A stretch of 64,000 bases of DNA, taken from Acridotheres tristis. Lineage: Eukaryota > Chordata > Aves > Passeriformes > Sturnidae. Shown here piece after piece: positions 1 through 14,636 of the stretch. Location of the stretch: positions 41,839,154 to 41,903,153 of the forward strand of contig CM072887.1 in the NCBI GenBank assembly GCA_037013685.1, read 5' to 3'. Position 1 is the stretch's first letter; each line of letters begins with the position of its first letter. The notes under the pieces are model-generated. The model ran no database searches. It had not been told where the DNA came from and saw only the letters and a list, made by a program, of their open reading frames with translations. A program made the position numbers and the translations under genes.

Positions 1-3000
1 TGAGCTGTGTGAATTGGTGAACAGCCATGGACTTTTGCACTGTGTGCTCTACAGAAAAATAGTGTTTGCATATTTTTTCTTTATTTTTTGCTCTTTGCTT
101 CTCTTCTTTAAGACCTCTTAATACTAGTTGTCCTTTTTATACCTCAGGATCTGCAGGGCACCAAGGACAGAACCCTATGGTGTGTGTAGGAGTCTCATTT
201 TGCACATTTTCTCTTAATCACAAGAATAGGAAGGGAAAGGAAAGACTTTGTAGCTGTTAGTGTCCTGTAGATTTACACTATAAGAGGTGCTGTTGCTCAC
301 TTGAACCAGCTATTTTTAAGGCAACTGCAGAGAGAGTAAATGAGGGAGTATCATGTTCAGTAATACTTGGGTTAAAAATATTAAGTAGCTCTCAGAGAAA
401 GGCCTTTACCACTTCTTACTTGCAAATAGTGAGTTTTGCAAAAGCTCTGAACACCTGGCCAGATCGGTAGCTGTTTGGTCTTTACAAGTTTCTTTTTGCA
501 ATTTAAACTGGAGCAGTATTTTTTCCAATTTGAAGTACTATTTCTAGTCATAGCTCTTAAACTTAAACTAATTTTATATTCAAGCAGGTGGGTGGTGTGT
601 TGTTCTTTTTGTTGTCTTTTTTGTTTGTTTGTTTTTTAATTTCTTTTTCTTCTTGGAAGAGCTGTTTATAGATGAGGGTTGGATAGAATCCCTGCTTTAC
701 TGTGCTTCTATTATTTTGAACTAAGCTGCTTGCTTGACAGATGGCTGCTATAACAGGACACAGAAATGAAGGCAACTTGGCATCTTTCTAAGGAAGGACA
801 GGGATTTTGAGAGAAGCTATATCTGGAAATAACTCTCCAAGAACATGTTACTTTGGATTGTGCTTGTTTCAGTGTGACATGTACCTTTGGAAGTTGAATC
901 TTCAAACCCAGCTGTATGTTTAGTGAAGCTCTAGCTGAAGCTGCTGACTAAATAAAAAGTGATGAATGCTGGAGGAGCAGAGGTGATGTGACACAGGAGA
1001 CTTAATGCAAGCTTGTAACTTGAAGGCCACTGACTTGTTGATGGGTTTGGGAGGAATGGAAGAAATAGGGCTTTCTATTGTGCCATGCTGTCAGAGCCTT
1101 GCTTCATCACAAGCTTGTAGAAGCTTCCTGAAATCTGTGGGTAAGTCTTCTGGGTTTAATTTTTCATTTTTGTAGCTTTCCTGTAAGACTGTTAAAAGGA
1201 TGGGGGGGAAAAAGAACTTGTATAAATTCTCAAATGCAGATCTTTGTTACATGGATCATGTTTATTTTGTCTTACTCTGATAAATTCAAATAACCTCTCC
1301 AAAAGAGTTTGGAAGGTTAGGGATAGTAAGTGCTTATGTGAAGTATACATTAGACTTAATTTACCTTGAAACAAGGCAGAGGCAGCACAAGCCTTGCACC
1401 TCTACCATCTTGTCCATGTTCCTCTAAGATAGCAGACTGAAATGAAAAATAGAAGTCTTTTTGAACCTATCTGGTTTTTGTTTGGTGATAGTTGAAACTA
1501 TGGACCAAAATACTGTTGTTCAAATGCTTCATCTTGGCTTCTGTCCACAAGCAGCAGTAACAACATTACTGTTTATTTTTATGCAATCTTTGTTAGGCCT
1601 ATCCAGTTGCTATTGTGTTTAGTTTGGTTTTATTTAATTGCAAAACTGAGCAGGAGTCACAATTTAAAGGTATGAATTTCCTTATCTAGCTGTCAGGTAG
1701 ACAACTGGAAAAACTTTTTTTTAATACTGAAACAGTACTAAAATAGTAGTGCTTATGAAAGGGAAGTCTGGTATACATTTCTGGGTACTTCTTGTTTTTA
1801 GTCATTACATGAGAAACGCATTCATCTTCAGGAGGTTCTTGAAATGCTTTTGATATGAATCCTTATTTTAGGCCAGCTGTTGTGTTTAACATCAATTAAT
1901 GTTTTTGAGGTAGAACCAGCTCTTGCTGTTGGTCTAGTTATGCTCCGTATTGAAAATCCAGTTGTGTTTTCTGTATCTCTAATTCCTTAGTCAATATTGT
2001 GGCAGGAAATGTTGTAGTTGTGCAGTATCTTGCTTAAACCATGCAGCCTAAATATTTTTAGGAAGTGGTAGTATTTTATGGGATTCTGCTATGCTCTTGT
2101 ATTTTAATCTTGGCCAGAGTGAAGAGGTTCAGCTATGTCTTGTGTTTCTGGAAGCTGCTTGACAAGAGGAAAATTGCTGAAGCTTTGGCATACAGAGTGC
2201 TTGGAAGCTTTCTCTGCTCCTGGCCATCTGCTGTCTAAAACTGACACTGCCGGCCACCCTCCCAGGGTAGCTGGGCTCTGTTTCTCAGTCCACGATGCAG
2301 CCAAGCTGTTCCCAGACAGCCTGGCTAGTCTTTTACAAACAAACAAGCAATGACAAAAATGCTAACAAAATAAGCAATTGTGGGTAATTTAAGATCTTAT
2401 TTGCTGAATTGCTGTTTGGAGCATTGGGTTCTGATGGGTGTAACTTGGGAGAAGTGTTGATGTGCTATCTGGACAGTACCCACTGAGTGAATGACATGGC
2501 TGTCCTGATACCCAGCCAGCCCATCTGCTTACTTTACACTTGAAAACAAATTTTATATTCAAGACAGACTTATCTTTCCCTAGCTCTTTAGAAATATTAG
2601 CTCCAGATAAGAAAACTGCATTTCATTTGCAGTACAACCACTGGAGACAGCATGGCTATTAATTCAACCAACAACTAGAAATTGATTTTGCTGCCCTTGT
2701 CTTATACTTAGGATATAAAAATTCTGAGGGAAGGGGTACACCTGTTCTTTTCAATTATTGTCTGCTTAATAAATGACTGGACATGGACAGAAGCTTCTTA
2801 GATTTCATGATAATGCAATTTCTGTGTGAATTTGGATTAAAAAGATGCTGAATGAATGTGACTACCATTTGAAAGCAAACATAAAAACCTTTAAATGTGA
2901 GTCTTCTGTGGGAAACTGTGATGCTCTTTGCTGATTCTTGAATGGTGTCTGGTCAAATTCCTCAGCAGGGTGTTTTTATTGGAGATCTCTTCAGCCCTTC

Positions 3001-6000
3001 CATGCTTTCCAACTCCTCTGCAAAGTGGGATTACCTCAAGTCAATTAACTTCTGCTTTCTCTTCAGATTTTCCTCCTCTCCTCCATGTCCACCTGTCCAG
3101 ACCAAAGTGCCTATGTGGGGTGTGTTCATAGTTCTGCTAATGTCTCTGCTCTGATAGTTCACTACCCTGCCTTTGGCATATGCAAGCTTCTATGTGTTCC
3201 TTTCTTCCCTGTGGAAGGTAAAAGTAGCAAATATGGTGTTTCACAGGGGAATTTAGTATTCTTAAGACAGCAATAGGTTTGTGGCAGTAAACATTAATGA
3301 AAATGGCCAAGTGGGAAATTTCAAATTCTTGGCATTCTTGTACAATAGCACATGTTGGACAAAGACTCATTGAATCCATAGGAAATGCTGACTGTGGGAG
3401 CATCCAAACTGATGTCGGGTAATATGAGTTTTAAACTTGCTTGCCAGTTTAATACCAGTCAAGATTCCTGGTGGGTTTTGATTTGAAGTGTGGAAAGTGA
3501 TTGGGACATCTTTGTGCTCACTGAGATTTTTTTAAAGTGTGAAAAAAGTAGATTAAATTAATAAGTTAAATTGGTTTGGTGTTTGGCAAAGTTGGAAACA
3601 AAGCAAGGTGAGGTGCTGTGACTTGGAGGCATAATTCCAACACGATGTTGGAACCACATGCAAATAAAGATGTTCAGCCTTTTTTGTTTCAATCATGGCA
3701 GAATGTACTATTGATCTGATTTATTTGTGGGTGTTCATTTGTGTGTGCCTCTGACACTGCCATGTGCCCCTGTATGCCTCTCTGCTAATGACTCCCTTGA
3801 GAAATAACATCCTTGAGAAAAGACTTTAATCCTGGAGTTGCTAGAAGCTCTCCAGAGGTTATTCAGCTTCTTGAGAAACTAAGGGGATGTAAAGAACAAA
3901 ACCCATTTGGGTTTATATGTGCTGTGACACCATGCAGAGAATCTGTTCCCTTGTACCAGTGTCAGGGAGTGTGTTAAATATAGAAGCATTTGGGATAATG
4001 GTATCAAGAATAAGACCTGCTTAGAAATGAGTGAGGTTTTATCTGATTTATTTTTTCACTATGTACTGTACCTAAAATGTTTCTGTGTTGTCCTAATATA
4101 CAACCCTAAACTTGGAATAAGTTGTTCTAAGGTCAGGAATTACAATATCTATGTTTCAGACATTACAGTTTCTTTTGCCTAAAGAAACTTCAAAGGGCCT
4201 GGTGCAAAGAGGTACTAGCTGATATGTTCTGAAAAAGCTGGTGTACTGGAGTTATACTGAGTGAGAATACACAGGAGGTATCTCGAATTTGACAAGAGTA
4301 ACAATATCACTTCACTACTTAAGAAGCACTCTTGAACAAATGTGTTTTGTAAGATTTTTGTCTAACTCTAGGATTTCAGTTGTGCAAAATATGTGGGAAA
4401 TTTTTGTTTTCTTCCTTTTGTGTTGTGAGGTAAATGAGATTAGTCATTAACTATGGGCACGGGATGTTGACCTTCTAAAGATAAATATACTCATTGTCAG
4501 TGTGGGATTTTGCAGGGCAATGAATTCCAGACAAGGTTTGTCACAGGGAAATATCTTTAGGAGTCTGACTATAATCAGATAAGCTTTTAGACACACAGGT
4601 GTGGAGGAGTTTTCATGCCTGAAAGTTTGTATTACTGTTCTAACTTAACTGGTTGCCCAGGCTGACTAGTTAGGAGGACAAGCCTTGTGCTGCCTGTTTT
4701 GTGGTGCTGTGATAAATGTATTATAGACAATAGTGTGGTGCTGTGATGTGTGTGAGGGGAAAAGACAGTTCTAGCTTAGCTACAAAATGGTAGACTCATG
4801 TTTGTCTTTGAAACTTCACAGTGAGAATATATTTGCTTCTCTAAAATGATCAGTTTGGTATTTTGTAGTATTTGGTGATTGATAATGTCAAGTGCGTTAC
4901 CAGTTTTACCTGCTTCATTAAATCTGAATAACTAAGAGAACATATCACACTATCTAGGAGGGATTTCTTTTTATTAAAAAGAAATACTGATCCCTTATTA
5001 GAAAATTGGAAATTCAAAAGCAAGTAGTTTGGAATTTCCTATTGTGCATACCAATTGCAGTAAAACAAATGTTGCTGGAATAGAAAGTATTTTTAGAGAC
5101 TTCTGGAGGAACTTGGCTAATAAAAGGTCTTCTGAAAGCACAGGTGGGAAAGCTGATGTTGCTAAATGGTGTGATTTTTGGTTTTTTCATCTTTAGTTTT
5201 CCTTATATAGGTGAAGATCAGCTATGCAGTCACACCAGTGATCTGTCACTTCTAGAGTTGTGCATAATTTGAAGTGAATAATGGCATCCAAAAAAAAGGC
5301 ATAGGGTTGTGAATATCAGCCCAATTCTGGAACTTAACTCTACTTTATCTGCTTTTGAAGCAAATTATTTTAGTCCTAAGAGTCTTACAGTTTTAAAATG
5401 AAATGTATGTTTAAAACTCCCTCAAGCAATACAATCTGTAAGTGAATTTTTCTTATGTTATCTTTTCTTATGTTATCTTATGAGTTTGAAATACCCTCAT
5501 GTATTTTTCATTTTTTGTAAGTAAAGCATATGATGTAATGATATGACTTTTGACTGCACCTCTGCACTGGGTTGAAGCTGGGCTCTTTTCTGTCTGAATC
5601 CTGAGTGACAGCAAGAACTTTCTCAATGGGAACCATTTGGAATTAAATGGCTCTCTTAATTATGAGCATGTAGGATTGCAGAGAGAAAAGGTGACTGCTG
5701 TACCCCATAACAGTGCAAAGCCTACTAGTAGGGTTATTGCTGAAAAGTCCTCATCTATCAAATACCACTCAAGAGGAACTGATATCTCAATCCTTAATCT
5801 GAGCAAGAGTCAAACTGGTGAACTGGAGCAGAAAGCTCAATAGCCCCTTAGTAGTTCTGCTGAAGTCTTGTGTTTACAGGTTAGAGAAGGTAACTTAAGG
5901 AAGCTACACTGACTCTGACCTCCTTCAAATGTGTACAAGCAGTATCTGCTGCTTGGTATTCACAGGCCAAACACCATTCTTTGTTGCCCATGTTCATAGA

Positions 6001-8989
6001 GAATCTGCTGTCCTGGCCTTTCAAAGAACAAAAAAAAGGAATAAAACAAAAAGCTCAGCTCTTAAGTGCACAGCTGTACTTAAAATCAAACTCAAATTCA
6101 TGTTGAAGTGCAGGGGTGTTGGTTTGAAATATTTTAATTACTGCCTTTAGGTGGTGGAGAAAACAACAACATTTTTGAGCAACAGCTGAAATAGCCCATT
6201 CACATTCGGGCTTTAAAAGGTGGTTATTCTGCTGCTATCCAGTAATAATGAAAATGGTGAGGAGTTCTGAACAAAGAGTTTCTGGTTAGGCTATGTCACT
6301 TGCCTTGCAGAACCTAGGGTCAGAAGACTCAACGTGTATGTGGGAAAAACCCAAAGCAATTCATAATGTTGTGTAAAATGACAAGATATTCCATGGAAAG
6401 AAATGCTGAAGATACTGAGGAGGACAAAACCAATAATTATTTGTGAAAAAAAAAATCCAAAGTAGAATTACTTCAGAATTAAAATACAGTTCTGTTTCAG
6501 ACCAACGTGCCTGCAGACACGCTGCTACTAGATTGGTTTTCTGATATAAGTATTCTGCCATCAAAAATCTGTCCATGTCTGCTTGTAGAGAAGTCTGAGT
6601 TTTGTGCAGTTTTATATTTCCTGTCTTAGGTGCTTATTTCCCCACCTGTAACTCCCAGGATTTCTTGTGAGGACTACATAGGATGCTGTTATTTCATTTA
6701 AATGACACAATTTTTTTAAACATTTTTAAAAACAATAAGGAAGTTCCAAGTAAGAAGGAGGAAAGAAATCTGGCAGAGAAACAAATAATCTCTACTCCCC
6801 ATGTCAGGCACTGTTGCCACTTTGCTTGTCGAGTGAACCTGCCCTTTACTTTATACCAGAGGTGTTTCTCTCTGCCCTGCTCCTGTTTTCAAAATATTTA
6901 GGCTCTTCCTACCTATATGTGTTGTACTGACTGACCCACTCAGGCTCAATATATAGGGGAGCCTTACATGCTAAAATTATTCCATTGCTATTACTTCTCT
7001 CAGAGGAAAAAAAAAAAAAGGCAAGAAGTCTTTTCTTTTTCAATCAAGAAAGGAGAAGGCGAGGCTGCATGTCTGTGTGTGAATGGTGAATGCCTCACCA
7101 GTGCAAACAGATGGGAGTTACTTGGGAACAGTGTGGGCAGCAAAGCAGCTGAGCCGTATTTGACTGACTTTCTTTACTTGTGACACACTTGTTTGTTGAA
7201 TGTAGGGAAAAAAATCGTTATGTCAAAAAAAGTGAAATGAAGCTTTTTTGGCGGGTTAAAGTGTCCTGAAAAATGCTACTTTTGCTCAGATGAGGGAAAA
7301 ACAATGAGTTCAGTTCCTGTTCAAGCCAGTCCTCGGTTCTGTGCTAACTGCAAGAGGTGTAGGTCATGTGAGGGCTGGAATCCTTTAGGGGGATAATGTA
7401 GCTGGTTCTGCTGGACAAGCATCTTCTGGGCTGTAGTTGAAGGAAGCAAACTTGAAGTTTGACTTTAACAGGCCTGTTCTGAGAGGTTTCTTGTACCTCC
7501 ATGTATGCTCCTGTAGGGATGATGCCATTAGTGATGTCTGCTGCATTTCCTGGCCTTCCTTGGGTGAAAGCAAACAGCATCATTTCCCCTGTCTCTCTGA
7601 AGTCAGGGGCCAAGCTTGCCTTACATGCTGTGCCTGCTTTTAATTTGTCTAGAAGCCCTTTTTCCCTGCTTTTTATTTTATAATATACAATTCCTTAATA
7701 GAAACCTCATTGCCAATGCCTCTAATTGTTCAGAGTGAATGCTGATGAGAGCAACTAATAGTGAACTGAATATTTGCTTACAAAATCAGTTTTGATTTCT
7801 GAAGTTAGGAGAGATGGAAAATTATTTCTTCAGGGAAGTGTAACCTCCTCGACTCTAGACACTCCTGGCTCTCCCTTTCCTAAGAGGCAACCTTTCCTCT
7901 ATTTCCATTAGGAAAGTCAACTTCTTTGCTCCCACTTTCCTGCTCTGGAGTCCGATGTGCTGCCTGGCCTTCTCTACACTTCCCCAAATCCATTCTTTCT
8001 GTAACAGAAATGGGCAGGTCAGTGGCTTGTGTGCCTTCCCCACTTCTGGAGCAGGATCCTAAAAGCTGTTGTGCTCTTAGCCAAGAGCAATGAGAGGTCT
8101 TTGTATTTCTTTCATGTAAGGCAGATGCCTTCAGGGTTCGCATTTCTTTGTCTATAGGAAGATCTAAAGAGTTGTTTAGATGGCTGGTGTTGTTCAGGTA
8201 TGTATAGTTGATGTCTGTTAGACCTAAGGAGTGTCTTCTTTCTTGTGTTTTTTTTGCACAATCTTGATTTCTTTTCCCCTATCCATTACAAAATTACACT
8301 TCATATCTGCCCAGAATTCCTGAAGTCCATTTTTAATATCCAAGACTTATCTGTTTTGTAATGCAACAGCACACAGTGTTCCTAATACCTCCAATGCCTA
8401 CCTAAAACTTGCTGAATGTTACCTGGGGTGCAGAACTTTTTAAGCACCCTTGGGAAAGCAAAGAAAGCATTTTTACAGCCCTGTTAGGTGACCAGAAAGG
8501 CTTCCTTTACCAAAGTAGACTGGATAACCTTTGGAAAAATCAGGAAAACAGTGTGAAATAATAGATTTTTTATTTCTCAGTTCTCATCTGCAGGCCGATT
8601 GACTCTTGACAGTTGGAGGTCTTTTTTGAAGCAATGTATAGCACACAAACCTATCATCTTGGCTTCCAAGCAAGTAGACAAATGATACTGGGGTTAAAAG
8701 TCACAAAAAATACCCAGTCATTCCTTCTATGCAAAGGGGTTTAAAGTAACAACCCAAACCAACTTGTAATAGAAAGATAGACTTCCTTGATGTTAATATT
8801 CTGCTCAGCCAAGATCAACTAACTGCTGCAGACTTCTTTTGAAGGTTAGGATGAAGCTGGTGCTATGCTTATTTCCAATCAAAGAATGTTCTTGGGAACT
8901 CGGTGTAAGGTCAAAACGTTGAATGAATATTTCATCACTGCCAGCTCTCATGAAGTTCATGACTGTGCTGCTTTGCAACTTTTTCCTAC

Positions 8990-9522
8990 TTTCTTTACTC
9001 AGGAATTGTCAGGCCACACCTGGAATACTGAGTTCAGTTTTGGTCCCTGCTACACAAAAAAATATATGGACAGGCTGGAGAGGGTCCAGAGAAGGACCAT
9101 AAAGATGACCAGAGGACTGGAACCCTTCAGTGTGAGGAAAGGCTGAGAGAACTGGGTTTGTTCAGCCTTTAGAAAAAAAAGGCTTAAGAGGAGACCTTGT
9201 CACCGTGTTCCCATATTTAAAAGGTGGCTACAAAGAAGATGTAGAGGTCCTTTTTGCAAGGAATCACATGGGAAGACCAAGAGTAATGGGCACTAATTAC
9301 TCCTAGAGAGATACTGGTTGGATGCAAGGAAAATTTTTCCCAATGAGATCAATCAGTCATTGGAATAATCTCTGTAGGGAAATGGTGCATTTCCCAGTGG
9401 TGGATACCTTTAAGGTTCAGCTAGGCAGGGTCTTGGACTATCTTGTCTAGACTGTGCATCTCTAAGAGAGGTTGGATCAGGTGATCCCTGAGATACCTTC
9501 CAGCCTGGTATTCTATCATTGA
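8990..9522 (+). mobile_element. CR1 LINE 3' fragment
   Basis: This matches the 3' end of a chicken-repeat-1 non-LTR retrotransposon in sense orientation. It starts within the end of ORF2 (phrases equivalent to 'GHTWNTEFSFGP' and 'MDRLERVQRRTIKM'), then runs through the 3' UTR and ends with the typical 'ttccagcctggtattctat' tail. It is 5'-truncated, as most CR1 copies are. It carries many substitutions and small indels plus an internal A-run, so it is an old, inactive copy. Confidence 0.9.
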
Positions 9523-9599
9523 GTCTGCTTGTTTCTATTGGTCAGGAGCCTAATTTGGCCTCAAGTACCTGTTTGAGAAACATCCTGTAGATTTGGGGT

Positions 9600-10040
9600 A
9601 TGTTTAGCAGTATTATGATGTGTTCAGTGCTGAACTGCCTGTGCATAGTTTTTGTGCAGGTGCTGCTCTTGCTGTGCTTGATTTTTGGTCAGTATTTAAA
9701 CGGCCTCTTCCTTTATTGCTCAGCTGCTTCCAAGCATAAGCAGCTCCCTGTTACTGAAATCTCTGGGGATGACCATAGCAGACAAGGAAGTGCTAATTAC
9801 CAGGGCAACACCAGTGGGAAATATGGATCTGTCAGAACTGCTGTCTCTGGGTGGATTTTGTCCTCTGGTGTTTTGTACTTGTTCATTCAGAAATACTCTG
9901 CTTGGAGTCCCTTCCTGGCAAAAGGGCTGTCCAACAGCTATTTGCTTACTGCCTTAACCTTGGCTGTGAGGAGCTGCCAGGGCTCCTACTGTGCAAATTC
10001 AGCCCTAGCATATGCTATTTTAGAAATAAAGCCAAACTAG
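9600..10040 (+). other. Open frame of 146 codons, function not recognised (probably chance)
   Basis: An ATG-started frame lies about 80 bases after a CR1 tail. Its first 40 residues are hydrophobic (a Leu/Val/Cys-rich stretch near residues 8-38 that would score as a membrane segment). The rest is Ser/Gly-rich with no motif I recognise. There is no promoter, splice or codon-bias evidence, and the frame lies inside a DISC1 intron. A chance open frame is the default reading; a transcribed lineage-specific sequence cannot be excluded. Confidence 0.15.
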
Positions 10041-10614
10041 GAAAGGAGAAGAAGCCATAGTGCTAGAGGATATCTTAATATCTGAGTATCCTAAGCCTTT
10101 GTTTAGACAATGAACAATTTAAAGAGTCATGTTAAATACAAGAACAAATAATGGTTTGTTTAGCTTCCAAAGGAAAACTTCTGAAACTGGATGGAGTGAC
10201 CAGGAATGCCTGAACTGAACAAAAGAGATTTTTGCTGCTTATAACAGAATTTTTCTAACTTTTAAGAACTTTTTACTAATTATCTTGTTTAACAGCGTAG
10301 GAAGAAGGTGAATGTGATGTGGCATCAGTGAGAACTTCCATAGACTTTTTTTTGGAAACAAAGGCTTTTGATCATTGGTGAAGCTCAGTAACTGGGATAT
10401 AATGTAGGAGGTAAGGCAGTTGTATAGAGGGAAATATTCAATAGGAGTTTTTATTAAAGAATAACATTAGAATTTTACTTTCTTTGAAACTTTATGCAAA
10501 TACTTTGTGCATTTTTTTATTATACTCTTTCATGTATTTGACACGTTGGCTGTTGAACCTGATTTTACCTTCTGCCTAAATGTGTTTAAAAAAGTTATTT
10601 CTGGAAAGTTTTTC

Positions 10615-10628
10615 TTTTTTTTTTTTTT
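10615..10628 (+). repeat. Poly-T run (14 T)
   Basis: An uninterrupted run of 14 T lies in intronic sequence. It is a simple homopolymer with no associated element recognised. Confidence 0.9.
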
Positions 10629-13600
10629 GAAATGTGGCATGAAGGGGTTTTGTCTGAGGGTTTATTCTAAATGTTCATCATAGCATAATTGCATTAAAAG
10701 TAAGACATAGCAGTCTGGTAATTCCTGGAGCTTACTGAAAGAGGTCTGTAGGATTTCCCAGCACCAGAGGTAGGTGCAGTATTGCAGGGGTTGCTACAGG
10801 CTGCCCTGTAGGCTTTTCTCTCCATCCTTTGAAGGTTGAAACATCCAGTTGTCACTGTTGCAGGCAGCGTCCTGTGCTGGAGGGACCCTGGTCTAGTCTC
10901 GCAGTTCTTGTCCCTTCAGAAGTGTTTTAGGTTTCTTCTGCTGGTGTAATATGCCCATGTTTTGTTGTGTGTACTTGTTGTGCTGGCAAAAGTATAAAGT
11001 AGCATATGTAAACTATTGTTTTTAGCCCTTTATAAAGCAAAATATTTTTTTCCCTGCAATTTAGGCTTATGTAACCACTCCAATCTGTGCAACTGAGAAT
11101 CCCACTGGCTTCAGTGGATATCAGATTCTTTATATTTAGGTTCTGGATTCATAAGCTTTCACTTCTTCAGATAGGAGACAGCTGGTCAAGGGCAAATTTT
11201 ATTTACACAGTATGCATCTATTTAATGAAGCTTCCAAGTAAACAAGTAACTTCTTCCAGAATAGGAGTGGTGGGTGGTATTCTCCAGAATATTGTTTTGT
11301 GTCAATGCAGTTACAGGTAAAGCATCTACACATTGAGGGACATTCATCAAACAGTGCTTCATTAGCCGAAAATACTTGAAAATTATATTTTTTGTCTCTT
11401 AATGAGAAGCTGTTTTCTTTTGGGTTTTCTTTACTGCAGCTGCTTGCAGTCTAACATTCTGATGCTGCCATCATTCATTCTGCTTGTCACTGAAGAAACC
11501 ATTATGGCTTTCTAAGGTCTTGATAGTGTTGTTATTGAGTATATTTGAATAAGTACTTGAAATTGACACAGTTAGGAAACCTGCCAGAGAGTAAAACAAA
11601 CACCACTCCTATTCTTGCATGTGGCAACTGAAGTGGCAGTGAAGAGGTCTGAAGAATGCCACCCTGTCCCTTTGCCAGCTTCCAGCCTTCTCTTCCCTGT
11701 GGAAGTGAAAGCCGATGAAAGGAGATGCATGTTACTGTGCTACACCAGATTCTTTCTTTTTAATGGAAAGATAATGCTTTGAACAAGGGGTATGTGGCTT
11801 CAGATACCTGTTACTGTATCCCTTAGAGTACTTACTGACCAAATGGCCCGATTCTGTTCTTACTGGTGATTTAATTTCTTTAGTCTCATTCTGGAAACAT
11901 TCAGGTAGTTAATATTTATTATGTATCTTAGGGGGTGAGTTGCTGCTGTCTCTGGTTAACTTTGCTTCTTTAACAGAATGTTGTTTCTTTTTGGTTTAAT
12001 CTAAAGCTTACTTAGGATGCAGGGAAGTTTTAGTTTTATTCAACTAGTATCTGGAAAGTCTAATAAGACCTAACTTGAACTGCCATAAATCTGGAAACCC
12101 AGTGCTTACAATCAGGGTATTGATTGCATGATTATTTTATTTTTGCTTGTTTTAGAGTTGACTCTCAAATATTTCTGCCACTCTTCCCAGTAACTGCCAA
12201 ATTTCTTCCAAACTTCTCTTGATGATACAGGATCTGAATCTTAAGCAATAGTGTTGAATTTTTTATCTTTTGTTAGTAACGGAAGCCGAAAATAAACTGA
12301 GTTGTGTATGAACTGAGTGGTGTGGGGATGTCGAGAGATGAGGAGAGCCTGAACATCATCCTTTCCCTATTCTTCCATCATTGCACAATACAAACTCCAG
12401 GCTTCCCTGGATGACAAGGGTCATATGTCTATGTAGGTTGGGTTTTTGGTCACTTAGCCTTAGGATTTCAGCTCCAGAATTCAAGTGGTTTGATGCTAAT
12501 TTCTGTATTTGTGTATGTTAATTTTATATTTTCCAACATACTGTGATGTTACAAATGATGGAATGCTACTTTTTAAAGAAGAAGAAAAAGGTTTTGCTAA
12601 GACAGGATTAGGGGGCTAAAAGAAAGAAAAAACCCAAACCCAGAACAGATTTTCTTTTTTGTTTTGTTGTAGTCTGCATAACCATATTTGCTTTTTTGCT
12701 ATTTGAACTTTAGGCAAGCTATTTCAATCTGCTTCAGCTGAGCTGTCCATAAAATGGGTGTATCATCACTTGCCATACTACAGCCCTTTGAGTTCTAATT
12801 AAATACTCCAAAGCCCACTGAACTCCAGTCATGAAATGACAGTAATGTTAGTTTGTCATGTCTTGGGAAAAAATGAAGTATTTGAACTCTTTTTTTCCTC
12901 TCTATGATGTAGATTTTAACAAAGTTATTTTCTGTAGTAGCAATTATTGGATGGAGTGACCTTTACCAATCTAGACACTGATGTAGTGGAAGGGACATTT
13001 TTCCACTTGACCTTTATGCAATGTGTCAGCTTGTCCTGTAGCACCAAATGAGTTGCAATTGACAGATATGATGGAACACTAACTTGACGGAGCTTATTGT
13101 TTGGAAGTAGTTTTATGTGGAAATGTGGAGCCTCTAGTAAATAAGGTGATAAAAGTTATTTGCATGTCTTCTATCACTAGGGAGCAACTGGCTTAGAAAT
13201 GACCACTGCCTAAATTGCAGTTTGAATGCTGGTTAACTCAGATTCCAGTAAACCTTCTTGAACTTTATTGAAAGCTTATTTTCAGAGTAAAATCTATTGG
13301 CTTATCTTTTTATTTCTGCGTTGCTTTGAAGCCAAATAAGTGTTTTTCTGTATTTTATATGCATTTTAAACATATTTTATATGTATTTTATGCTTGCTTT
13401 ATAAAAAGAAAAGAGGAATAAAAGATAAACAGTTTCCAGTGTGTGACAAGGAAGCCATGTCTTTCAAGAGGATGGCCACGTGTGTGTATGTGTGTATAAT
13501 ATCTTTCTTTGTATTTAGGAATATATTAAAAAAATAATGGCCAGATATAATTTGGGAAGAGAGAAGTTTGGTTGTGGGGAGGAGTGAGGAGCTATAAGCA

Positions 13601-14636
13601 CACTCTAGGGCGAGGCTTGTGGATAGCATGAAGAGAGCCATAAAAGGAGAGCCAAACCATCCTGCCCCACTGCTCTAGCTAGGAAGTGCAGATGTCAGTT
13701 GCTCCTCACTCTGTTAAAATAAAGCGGAGAGAGGACTGTGCTTGTTGAGGAGAAAAATAAAAACAAATACCTAAAGTCAGTTATTTCAAGTGTCTTGTTC
13801 TAATCCAGTATCTCTCTGCTCTGGTGGAAGGCTCTGATACTTGCTGTAAATAAAATAACTCCACCTCCAAAATGGATAAGAAAAAATTGTGGTGGAGCTC
13901 AGGATCTACCTGAGACTACTTAAGTAATGAATTATTGTGGCTTTTTAAAACCATTGAGCAGCGGGACTGAGAAAAGAGCAGCAAATGCCATCTGTCTGAT
14001 CTACATATTTTACCACAGTTCTTCTTAAGCTGTCCGTTGAGGTAAAGTGAAAAGGAGCTGAATGGGTGTGGGAGGGGAAAGCAGCTCAACTCTCTTCTGT
14101 TGGATTTGCAGGAGATATTTGGAAGGGAGAAAAAGTTAGGTGTTTATGGAGATGGCTGTTAACAACAGACGCATTAACATATTATTTGTTACTTCAAAGA
14201 CAATCTGTTCAAACAATTTCAGTAGCAGGAGATGCTGCTGGATGGAGTCGAAATGGAAGGCTGGAGAGAAATGTTTATTTTGTTATGGTAAAACAGGTTG
14301 TGTGGGTGTACTGGCATAGAGTGAGATTCATAGCAAGATTCACTAGAGTAGCAATGCTATTTGAATGCAACTCACAAAGAAAGTAGAGATTAGTTAATGT
14401 GAAGCTGTAGGATAATAAAAACTATTTTCCTGCAAAGTTTTCTTTTGTAGCTAATGCATGCCACAAAAAACAGCAGGCTTTAGTGTGCTTGCTTTAACTG
14501 CTTGCAGGAGGTGTGCTGCAGGGGCTGGAAGCAGAACCTGCATCTGGTGAGCTGCAGTTCTGGGGTCTACAACAGGATCACACTTGAAATATGTTCTGAC
14601 TTTTGTATGTGGGTTCCTATAAAAATGATAGATCTC

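Noticed and set aside
5637..5843. 68-codon sense frame with a natural-looking polar composition
   Set aside because: Too short, no splice phase agreement with DISC1 and no recognised homologue.
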